Part shown: positions 43,741-51,837 of the stretch, in pieces | How positions within the stretch are numbered: the first letter of the stretch is position 1 | How the letters are laid out: each line of letters starts with the position of its first letter | NCBI GenBank assembly: GCA_003513005.1 | Contig: DOTD01000069.1 | Coordinates: 6,001 to 70,000 of the forward strand | Length of the DNA: 64,000 nucleotides | Reading direction: 5' to 3' | Source: Desulfotomaculum sp. | Lineage (GTDB): Bacteria > Bacillota > Desulfotomaculia > Desulfotomaculales > Nap2-2B | Position numbers and translations under genes: made by a program | Notes under the pieces: model-generated | Seen by the model: the letters and a program-made list of their open reading frames with translations, nothing else | Databases searched by the model: none | Told to the model about the DNA's origin: nothing

Positions 43741-44553
43741 TTGAAAGACCTGATCGTACGACCTATCATTTCCGGAGAGGAGAACGACTGGAACACCTTA
43801 ATGGCCAAGCGCCACTATTTAGGCTTTCACTGCCTGTCAGGCAGGAACCTTAAATACGTGGCCCTGCTCAATGGCCAGTGGGTAGCGCTAATCGGCTGGG
43901 GTACCGCAGCCTTGAAATGCAGCCCCCGGGATAGGTGGATCAATTGGTCAGATGAGCAGAAATACGAACGGTTGCAGTATATCACCAACAATCAGCGTTT
44001 TCTTATCCTGCCAGGTGTATCAATCAAAAACCTGGCATCCAGGGTGCTGGCGCTGAATGTCAAACGGCTGTCCGCCAACTGGGAAACCGTCTATGGACAC
44101 CCGATCGTCATGGTAGAAACATTCATGGATCACAGCCGCTTTAAAGCCATCTGTTATCGGGCTGCCGGATGGGTTCCCTTGGGCATGACTACGGGTTATG
44201 GTCGTACAGGCGGCATCTATTACTACCACGGACAGTCAAAAACCGTCCTTGTAAAACCGTTGCTCAAAAATGCTGCCACAATTCTCTCCGCCCCGTTTCT
44301 TCCTTCAGAACTAACAGGAGGGGAACGAGCGATGGTCGATTTAAACACGGTTTCTATTGAAAGCAAGGGAGGATTGCTGGATTACCTGGCATTGCTGAAA
44401 GACTCCCGAAAAAAGCGTGGTATCCGGCACTCCCAAATCTCTATCCTGGCGGTGGCCATCTGTGCCCTCCTTTCTGGAGCGAGGTGCTTTCTTTCTATCG
44501 GTGAATGGGCAGCCTGTCTGAACCAGGAAATAAAGAGGATGGACCAAAAGTAG
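43741..44553 (+). pseudogene. DUF4338 (DruA-like) plus ISAs1-type transposase, 3'-truncated
   Basis: 270 residues. N-terminal two thirds match DUF4338: WNTLMAKRHYLGFHCLSGRN LKYV, INWSDEQKYERLQYITNNQR FLILPGV, WETVYGHPIVMVETFMD, RAAGWVPLGMTTGYGR. From about residue 210 comes the leader region of ISAs1-family transposases (LLDYLALLKDSRKKRGIRHS, CALLSGARCFLSIGEWAACL). The DDE catalytic domain is missing; the frame runs into the next gene and stops at QEIKRMDQK. DUF4338 is also the core of DruA in Druantia defence, but here its fusion to a transposase leader points to an insertion sequence. Confidence 0.75.
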
Positions 44554-45200
44554 TTAACTATTTGAAAAATCAGGGTGTCGATGATATAGAACTTCTTATC
44601 GCTACCAACCCTAACGAAGAACATATCGGCGGAATTCCTGCTGTTTTAGATGCATTTAATGTAAAAAGGATTATTGACAGCGGGTGCGGGGTTGATACAA
44701 GTACCCTTAAACTGTATCAGGAAAAAGTAAAGGCTGAAAATGCAATATGGAATAGCAATAATAAGCAGTCCTTTAGCTTTGGCCCCAATTCTTTACAAAT
44801 ACTGACTACAAAAGGATCATGGACGGAAATAAATGATAACTCAGTAGTCTGCAGGTTGGATACTGGTGACATGGAGTTTTTATTTGATGGGGATGCTCAG
44901 GAGTCCCGGGAGAAATCTTTAACAGGTGACTTGTCTGCTGAAATCCTAAAAGTTGGCAATCATGGAAGTGATACTTCGACTACAGAACAGTTATTGAGTA
45001 AAGTAGAACCTGAAATTGCCGTAATCAGTGTAGGCGCCGGTAACACGTACGGAAATCCCAGTCAGGAAATTCTGGACAGGCTAAAAAACGCGGGGGTTAA
45101 GATCTATCGTACAGATATTAACGGTACAATTGTCGTTTCGACGGATGGAAAGACCTTTTCTATTATTACAATAAAAACGTTAATTGCATGGTGGATATAA
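44505..45200 (+). pseudogene. ComEC-like metallo-beta-lactamase fold protein, N-truncated, metal ligands lost
   Basis: Homology begins near 44523 (GNKEDGPKVVNYLKNQGVDD). The segment that should be THPHADHIGG reads TNPNEEHIGG, and the later HHGSDTST reads NHGSDTST. The rest (VCRLDTGDMEFLFDGDAQ, VEPEIAVISVGAGNTYGNPS, VKIYRTDINGTIVVSTDG) is the normal C-terminal half of ComEC-type hydrolase domains. The N-terminus, including any signal peptide, was removed by the transposase junction. With most zinc ligands replaced it is very unlikely to be an active hydrolase. Downstream, 45201-45561 has no gene. Confidence 0.75.
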
Positions 45201-45420
45201 ATCTGTTATAATAGAGATATTCTGAATAGAGATATTCTGTTTGAAAAAGTTGATAAATTGGTGAATTTGGCATTTCAAAATCCAAAACTTCTTCGTTATA
45301 GAGACCAATTTGGCGTTAATCAAGGGATTGACGATTGAAATATCTCCACTATGTAATTAGTGTTTTTTACAATAAAACGTTAGTTTAAAAATACTGAAGC
45401 AGCCTGACAGATACAGAGAA

Positions 45421-45458
45421 CTTAAATCCCCCGAAGGGTACCCTTCGGGGGATTTAAG
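45421..45458. repeat. Perfect 38-nt palindrome resembling part of tRNA-Leu
   Basis: CTTAAATCCCCCGAAGGGT (45421-45439) is exactly complementary to the following 19 nt with no spacer. Its left half plus ten nt matches tRNA-Leu(UAA) 41208-41235 (anticodon loop through variable arm) at about 25 of 28 positions. It could be a bidirectional terminator or a relic attachment site. Upstream at about 45212-45240 AATAGAGATATTCTG occurs twice in tandem. Confidence 0.7.
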
Positions 45459-45561
45459 AAGAAGATTTCTTTTCTAGCCATCTAAATATCCTGTAAGCTA
45501 CTTCCCTAGAAAAATGAAACTATAAAACAATTCCCCGTAAGGATATGACGGTGGATTTCTG

Positions 45562-48189
45562 TCATTTGACAATATCTATCCTTTGGGAGGAAGGGAACCA
45601 GGTTACAGTTGCCCCAAGAGATTCAGATACAAAACTGATGGGAACCATTGCCCGTCCTTGCATAATTGTAACCGGAGTATCCATGCCTGGAGAGGTTTTG
45701 TCTGCAGCCAGGCGCAGTGACTTGTTTCTCAGCTTGATTTCAACTGTTTTGGTCTTCTTTTGCCATTGAACATCCGCTCCCAAACTCTCAGCGACAATCC
45801 TCAGAGGAACCATTGTCCGGTTGTTGAGCAGGATCGGCGCAACGTCTGTATAACTTGCTTTTCCGTTGACAGTTGTGGCCGTCATATTGATTCCCATGCT
45901 CATCGTCACCAGGTCTGCAGCTTTAACAACTCCATAACAACTGAAATTCCCGGTATAAAAAGAAAATGTTTTTGTCACCGGGTCATAACTTCCGCCCAAT
46001 TTTACGGGAACTATATTCCCGGCGGTGTCTTTTTCATACCGCAGCGCCGTCAGTTTGGCAATATCTTCATCTCTTAAGGCGGCGCCGGATAAATCAAGGC
46101 TCACTTGAACAGGTTCGTTAAAACTATTGATTGTTACTGTTTCTTTTGCGCCGGCGCTGCTTTCTTTAGTAATTTGAGCAGTGAGATCTGCGATATTGCC
46201 ACCAATGTCAAAAAGCCCGCTGAATTGGTCTGTTTTCGCCTTGGCCAGAATTTCCTGCTTTTCAGAATCTGTTAGATTCCTGGCTCCTAATTGCACTATG
46301 CTTTTGCCTTCACTGAAAGACTTTTTTAACTGTTCCGTATCAAGGGCGTTTGAAGCAAATTTTATTTCTAGGCCCTTATTGGTCAGGGTCATTTCCTTGT
46401 TCGTTTCATTAAGTTTATTAATACTGTCTGGCGCTATCTCAACTATGTTATTTTTTCTGTTTTCCAGGCTAATCTTGATTTCTTGATTCTTTTCCAGGGC
46501 TTCCACGATAATTTCATCTACTGTTTTATCTTGAGGAGGTATCAGGGCAGAATCCCCGCTCCCGCCGGATGTATTTTCCGTGTATGAGCTGTAGTACCAT
46601 AAAACCTGATCATTATCGGCTAATTCATATTTTATGGCAGCAATTCCTGGCGTTACTTGATTTACTTTATACATCCAGCCGTTCGTTCCCTCGGGTCCCT
46701 GCCCGTCAATAGTGTGAATATAATCAACAGAATCATAGCTGTAGCTCAAGCCGGTTTTATCAAGGGCTCCCACCGGAGTCACGCCATGGACATCATTGGC
46801 TGAAAGGTACACGGTTGTTTTGGGAAATAAAGTATTACCCGACTTGCCTGTTACTTTCACGAAAACCGTAGTATACTGCTGAGACGTACCCCCGCCGCCG
46901 TTAGCTTCCACAGTGACACTGGCGGTTCCACAGACACCCTGGTAAACCGCCTTAACCACAGTACTTCCTGCAGCTACTCCGGTGACAATTCCCTTATTAT
47001 CCACCGCAGCGATGCCGGTATTATCGACCGTCCAGGTCGCTATCGAACTAGCATCATTGACGGCGCCGTTCATTTGCGAGACCTGGGCCTCGTACTGCTG
47101 TGTACTGCCTACAGAAATCTCTGCTTCCTCCGGTGTCACCTTTATCCCCAGCGCCGTTTCCCGATGCACGCTTCCGCCCAGTGCAAGATAGGCGTCCAGG
47201 GCCCAGGCGCCATCGGCCAGGTTCCTGGAAGACCCAAAAGTCCCGTCTTCATTTAAGGCATTATTCCTCATGTAGTCAACGGCGCTTTTGCCTTCCGTTG
47301 TCCATGCGTCAGGAGCAAGACCCAGGCGGTCCAAGGTCAGGATTGCTTCTGCCGTATCGACCAGCGGGTCATCAAAACCTGCCTCATCCCGAAAACTACC
47401 GTCAGCTTTCTGGCGGTCCTGAAGCCAGATTTTTGCTCCTTCTATCGCTGTCCGGACAGCATCGGTTTTCTCCCCGGCGAAAGGCTCCAGATAGACTAAT
47501 GTCCTTACTGCCTGAGTTGTTGTCATGAAGTCGTTCGTAATCCAATTAGGAGCGTCTTCTGCAGGCCAGGCCTTTGTATCAGGGTCCTGGCTGCCAAGGA
47601 TATAGCTGATGGCCTCCGCCGTATTAAGCTCGGCAATAGTTTCCACCCGTCCTAAAGCCTCAAAAGCAGGCATATTGCTGTATATACCATAGAGGCCGGC
47701 ATCGAATGAACCGTTGCCGCCGGCAGTCTGCCGGTTTTTTAGGATAGTCAGCAATTGATCGGCTCTGTTATCCACGAAAGCTTCTGCCGCCTGGAATTCC
47801 TGCGCCACACGTTTTGCCGGGGATTTGTTCGCTGTTTCTTCTTTAAAAATTGTCTCATCGATCAGATTTAATATCCCGTCTTTTAAACTTGAACCCTGGT
47901 ATACCCAACTGCTTACGTCTGCGCCGGCCTGGTTTAAGATGTAGGCGTCATAGGCGCCAATATGTCCATATCCCCCGTCTACCGCCAGTCCTTCCTGGTA
48001 CAAGCTGTAGATGTTCCTGACCGCCTTGACGGCCAAGTTATCAAAGGAATCATCCGCAAATGCTTTTCCTATGTTACCCTGAAATAATGAAGGTGAGAGA
48101 GGAAATATTGCTGTAACCAGGATAGTTATTGATATTAATATCGCCAATATTCTGTTGATTTCTCGATTCCTGTAAATATTCATCACCAT
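45562..48189 (-). CDS. B12-regulated secreted protein, transcobalamin/intrinsic-factor-like layout
   Basis: 875 residues, start ATG with GGAGG 10 nt upstream. Order: signal peptide (1-45, hydrophobic then AFADD); alpha/alpha-barrel of prenyltransferase/squalene-cyclase-type repeats (about 50-343; LLTILKNRQTAGGNGSFD, ATQAVRTLVYLEPFAG, WLQDRQKADGSF, AEAILTLDRLGL); Big2 immunoglobulin-like domain (345-428; VTPEEAEISVGSTQQYEAQV, GIVTGVAAGSTVVKAVY); DUF4430 domain (430-540; NGWMYKVNQ); a linker domain; and a C-terminal copper-amine-oxidase-N-like stalk domain (768-875; NNRTMVPLRIVAESLGA, RAMVPISFVSESLGA). In intrinsic factor and transcobalamin an alpha/alpha barrel is joined to a DUF4430-like domain to clasp cobalamin. 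A cobalamin riboswitch precedes the gene. I infer an extracellular corrinoid-binding protein anchored in the wall. Confidence 0.8.
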   Translation of the reverse strand: MVMNIYRNREINRILAILISITILVTAIFPLSPSLFQGNIGKAFADDSFDNLAVKAVRNIYSLYQEGLAVDGGYGHIGAYDAYILNQAGADVSSWVYQGSSLKDGILNLIDETIFKEETANKSPAKRVAQEFQAAEAFVDNRADQLLTILKNRQTAGGNGSFDAGLYGIYSNMPAFEALGRVETIAELNTAEAISYILGSQDPDTKAWPAEDAPNWITNDFMTTTQAVRTLVYLEPFAGEKTDAVRTAIEGAKIWLQDRQKADGSFRDEAGFDDPLVDTAEAILTLDRLGLAPDAWTTEGKSAVDYMRNNALNEDGTFGSSRNLADGAWALDAYLALGGSVHRETALGIKVTPEEAEISVGSTQQYEAQVSQMNGAVNDASSIATWTVDNTGIAAVDNKGIVTGVAAGSTVVKAVYQGVCGTASVTVEANGGGGTSQQYTTVFVKVTGKSGNTLFPKTTVYLSANDVHGVTPVGALDKTGLSYSYDSVDYIHTIDGQGPEGTNGWMYKVNQVTPGIAAIKYELADNDQVLWYYSSYTENTSGGSGDSALIPPQDKTVDEIIVEALEKNQEIKISLENRKNNIVEIAPDSINKLNETNKEMTLTNKGLEIKFASNALDTEQLKKSFSEGKSIVQLGARNLTDSEKQEILAKAKTDQFSGLFDIGGNIADLTAQITKESSAGAKETVTINSFNEPVQVSLDLSGAALRDEDIAKLTALRYEKDTAGNIVPVKLGGSYDPVTKTFSFYTGNFSCYGVVKAADLVTMSMGINMTATTVNGKASYTDVAPILLNNRTMVPLRIVAESLGADVQWQKKTKTVEIKLRNKSLRLAADKTSPGMDTPVTIMQGRAMVPISFVSESLGATVTWFPSSQRIDIVK

Positions 48190-48350
48190 GGGCCTCCGTA
48201 TTTTTTTAACTTTTTATTATTTATTTTTTAGCTAACAAACCGTAGACTAAAAAATTTGTGGTTATGCTGTTCCCCAGACTTTGAACATTGGTATTCCCCT
48301 CTCTTTCAAAAAGATATATTTGCGGCCTGTTATCATTATGAAAATACCAT

Positions 48351-48385
48351 CAAAAAAGTCTCCCAGCATTTGCTAAGAGACTTTT
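48351..48385 (-). terminator. Riboswitch-controlled intrinsic terminator
   Basis: On the minus strand AAAAGTCTC pairs with GAGACTTTT, followed by more T. It lies between the riboswitch and the coding start, the right place for an off-switch when B12 is bound. Confidence 0.8.
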
Positions 48386-48452
48386 CCCATCTTGAAAGTC
48401 ACCGCTTAATGTTAAAATAATAGACGATATAAATTCCCCTTCGTCCATTAAA

Positions 48453-48649
48453 TAGTATAAGGCAGGTCTCCTGGCTTGCGGCTCATCCTCATTTCCGCCT
48501 TCCCATGCTCTACGCACAGTGGCAACTCTATGTGAACTTAGAGTGTGGAAAATTGTCGCCGTTTACAGTGGTGGGTCCGCACCGGATTCTGCTTTAAAAG
48601 CGTCACCGGTTTCCCTATTCTCCCTTTTGCTTAAGGGCGCCTTATACTA
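48453..48649 (-). promoter_or_regulatory. Cobalamin (B12) riboswitch
   Basis: Read on minus: P1 arm TAGTATAAGGC (complement of 48639-48649), then GGGAAACCGGTG, ATCCGGTGCGGACCC, CCACTGTAAACGGCGA, GCCACTGTGCG, GGGAAGGCGG, GATGAGCCGCAAGCCAGGAG (the B12 box end) and ACCTGCC, closed by GCCTTATACTA, an 11-bp perfect P1. These are all conserved elements of the class I cobalamin aptamer in order. Controls the 875-residue secreted protein, with the terminator at 48351-48385 as expression platform. Confidence 0.95.
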
Positions 48650-48800
48650 AAAAGAATTATTCTATTTTTTCCTGTGCTATTTTTAGCCCTGGATCACGAG
48701 TTCAGGACACCCTTTTACTTAATAAAATTAAACAAATTGATTAATTTCCCTCCTCAGCTCCTTAATAAATTGTGCGACAAAATTCGACACAGCTTCTTAA

Positions 48801-50376
48801 TTAACCAGCAGAACGTTTTTTGCTCCACCACGCTGCCAGGTAGGTTTTCAGGAGATTCCCTCCGGCGTTTACCGTTGTAATGGCAATGCCAATTTTGGGT
48901 AAGAAAATAGGATTAAGATAAATTAAATAACGCGGTTCCCAAAAAGGATCAAATTTGTCTTTAAAATAGTGCAAGCCTTTAAAGGAGTACAATTGGTTAA
49001 AGTGGTCATAGAAAAAATTTAAAAATTTTTCCTGGAGGCTGTCCTCAGGTTTTATTCCTACACCTGCCAGAGGGGAAAGGCCAAGATTGAAGCTTTGATA
49101 TCCCTGTTCTTTAAAATATTCAATCAGGCGTACAAATAAAAAATCCATAATTCCGCTTTCCTTGTCCCTTCGCCTCATCAAATCTATAGTCCCTTCGTTA
49201 AGGTTGTATTCAGGGATAAGGTTTGCAAAAGCAACTATTTTGTCCTATGCCTCAGAAACCGCTATAACGGTGCAGTTTTTAAGATATTGTGCGTCGAACC
49301 AGCCAAGGGAGAATCTTTTTTCGCTCCCATGCTGCAAATGCAGCCATTCATCAGAAACTTCCTTTAATTGTTTCAGGGTGAGATCATCCAGCGGTGGTTC
49401 GGTTATTTTCGTTTTAAATCCTTTGCGGCTCAAGCGGTTGACAGATTGCCTGATACCTTTCCGCTGACCTCCTTCCATAGAAAACTTTTCCAAGTCAATA
49501 ATAGCTTCCTCGCCTATTTTTATGCTTTTAAACCCTAAATCATGGTATATTGTTAAATATTCGGGCAAAACTTGATAAAATACTGAATGCCAGTCGTTTT
49601 TTAAGCAAGTTTCTTTAAATTCATTAACCAGTTTACTTATATCATCCTTGGGACCGATCGGATCGCCAAGGACAATGGCAACATTGCCGACAAGAGTATA
49701 TGCTGCATAGCTTCTGCCGGAATTGCTAAAAAAATAGAATTTGTCGGGGAGAAGGGTTAAGTAAGCTAAAGAAGAATGACCAAACTTAGTAAGTATGTTC
49801 AGTGCCCGTTTTCTCTCATAAGGCAGAATGCTCCTGCGGTAAATAACTGGCCGCAAAATCATGCTCACACCGTAAACAAGTCCTAATATCTCAATAACGT
49901 CAAATGAATCCAGGAACCAGCGTGCTATATGGGTTAGATGATGGCCGGGAGGTTCTCCTATCCAGAGCAGGAATAACAGTGACTGCCGGGAGGATTCAAA
50001 AAGGTTGAAATGATCATGAAAATGCCTGTCTAAAAGGTAAAATCCGAATAAACCGTAAAGAAATACAAAAACAAGAGTGCAGAAAAATACGAAAATCCCT
50101 TAAGTACACCATGAAACAGTATATAGAACAGCGCTGGAATCAATAAAATTATAAACGCCAGGTAATCGAACATATCTGTACAAAGCGCTCTGGTTGAGGA
50201 TTATTGATACCTGAAAAAGAGCTGCCACAATAATCAGCCACCAGGTACTTTCGTACAAGATCTTTAACAATTGATGCCCCTGCGCAAGGTGTACTACGAT
50301 TGTACAACCGCCAAGGAATAGTAGTATAGGATAAAGCAGGTTGGCCCAGGGGGGGGAGCAATTTTTTTTGTTTCAT
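48801..50376 (-). pseudogene. mprF: Phosphatidylglycerol lysyltransferase-like gene (mprF), broken
   Basis: Fragments of one MprF-like protein lie in order. From ATG at 50376, MKQKKLLPP runs into a tract of eight C; one C fewer would restore WANLLYPILLFLGG and the following membrane helices. Frame changes near 50150 and near 50070 are needed to reach FLYGLFGFYLLDRHFHD. From about 49868 the frame continues into the DUF2156 transferase domain (LLPDKFYFFSNSGRSYAAY, VAIVLGDPIGP, KGIRQSVNRLSRKGFK) but meets TAG at 49245-49247, after which FNLGLSPLAGVG and DKFDPFWEPRYLIY complete the domain in the same frame. With three frameshifts and a stop it is not expressed as a full protein unless the tract or the read is wrong. 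Confidence 0.8.
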
Positions 50377-50381
50377 TTATC

Positions 50382-51219
50382 TTACCAATGAATTATCAAG
50401 CATATTTTCATATAAAGAAAGGTTAGTATATATACCATAAAAAATCTGTTATCTACGTAATAAAAAAATTTGTAGCCCAACAGACTGGCTATCTTAAATG
50501 ATTCGGGGCTATCCTGTCTATATGGCCATGCTATAACATCCATCGGCCTTCCCAGTTCGGATTCCATAATTTCTTTTGCCTTCAGCAGATCATCTGCAAC
50601 CCTGTTTTCATACTCCGATTCAGTTTCAAATCTTTTTTTATCGGGCAGCCAGGCCCGTCCGGTTATACATGTTTTAATCTGGAGTATGGATATATACGGG
50701 TATAATGATGGGACATATAGGCATGAGGATAAAAAGTCATTTCATGCTGCTGCATTTTTTCATTTGCGCCCAGGTTAAATAATGTAAATTGCCGTTTGTT
50801 TTACCTACTAGACCAACAATTATAAAATCAGTAGCCGGAAGATGTCTTTTGGACAATTCAGGATAAGCGTATTTATAGAATGATTCGTACCCGTCATCAA
50901 AAGTGATGATCGCGCTTTTCCTGGGTATATCACCTTTACCTTCCAGAAATTTTGCATAACTATCCACGGAAATTACATGGTAACCTTCTTTTTGCAGCAT
51001 GTTTAAATGTTGTATAAAAAGCTTTGTGCTTATATTACCTTTTGCTGCATAGAAGTCGTTTATATGGTGATACATCAAGATGGCTACCTGACGTTCAGGC
51101 AAGCCGATTTTCATCTGTTCCCGTGTAATACTGTAGGAGTGAAAATGCCCCAATGCCGAAAGCATAAAAAGGCTAAAGAGTACTTTTGCTTTAATTAATC
51201 TGAAAATGATAGGAACCAT
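50382..51219 (-). pseudogene. Polysaccharide deacetylase, frameshifted
   Basis: Starts with a membrane/signal helix (IFRLIKAKVLFSLFMLSALG) and NodB-domain motifs VAILMYHHINDF and IITFDDGYESFYKYAYPEL. After LTWAQMKK a run of A shifts the frame; the middle then reads MTFYPHAYMSHHYTR, a second shift follows, and the end ETESEYENRVADDLLKAKEI and DVIAWPYRQDSPESFKIAS is in a third frame. The tail after VDNRFF looks foreign. Such enzymes remove acetyl groups from cell-wall or biofilm glycans. It is adjacent to, and codirectional with, the broken mprF gene. Confidence 0.78.
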
Positions 51220-51284
51220 CCTGACACCTGTAAGATTATCAAACTTCTTATAATAGTTTTCAAGTTAATTCTTCAAAATTCAAG

Positions 51285-51668
51285 TCAGGCTATTTTTTCG
51301 TGCATGATATTTTTTATCAAAAATCGCAGTTCATCTATCTCAAAAGGCTTTTTAAGATATTCCCGCACCAGGCCGCGGTTTTTTGCCTCCTGGCAAGCGT
51401 CCATTTCACTATAGGCAGTCATCATGATTACGGGTACGCCCGGCGCATAAACCCTAAGTTTTTCCAGTGTTTCAAGACCGCTCATACCCGGCATCTTAAC
51501 GTCCAGGAGAATTAAGGAAGGTATATTGGAATTTACCATCTGGATTGTTTCAATTCCGCTTCCGGCTGTTTCTACCTTGTATCCTTCATTGCTGATGATT
51601 TCGAATAACAGGCGCCTTACACTTACATTATCGTCAACGACGAGTATGTAATGTTCATCTTTAAGCAC
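51285..51668 (-). CDS. Single-domain response regulator, Spo0F-like
   Basis: 127 residues from a GTG at 51668 with GGGGGG seven nt upstream. A stand-alone receiver: ILVVDDNVSVRRLL (acidic pair), phosphoacceptor aspartate in LILLDVKMPGMSG, switch threonine in MMTAYSEMD, lysine in YLKKPFEIDEL. The segment order MTAYSEMDACQEAKNRG closely follows Spo0F of the sporulation phosphorelay. No kinase gene is adjacent. CheY-like signalling is the alternative. Confidence 0.85.
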   Translation of the reverse strand: MLKDEHYILVVDDNVSVRRLLFEIISNEGYKVETAGSGIETIQMVNSNIPSLILLDVKMPGMSGLETLEKLRVYAPGVPVIMMTAYSEMDACQEAKNRGLVREYLKKPFEIDELRFLIKNIMHEKIA

Positions 51669-51837
51669 ATAAATACCCCCCAGGTTTTTTAAGTGCATCT
51701 GTCTTCTTGCGTTATTTTTTTATATTCTTTAAATAAATTTTTTTAATTATAGTTTTTGTCTACTGTATTTTCCACCTAAAAAAATCGACAATAAATAATA
51801 TATACCGGGGTTATTTTTTACGTATTTAAACTGAAAC

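Noticed and set aside
43741..44553. Druantia DruA defence gene
   Set aside because: The C-terminal part is a transposase leader and no druB-E genes are present.
48674..48880. Plus-strand 68-residue frame between the riboswitch and mprF
   Set aside because: No ribosome site, no recognisable pattern, and it runs over the mprF 3' end.
49245..49247. In-frame TAG in mprF as a pyrrolysine codon
   Set aside because: The same gene has several frameshifts, MprF is not a pyrrolysine family, and there is no Pyl machinery in the window; a nonsense mutation is simpler.
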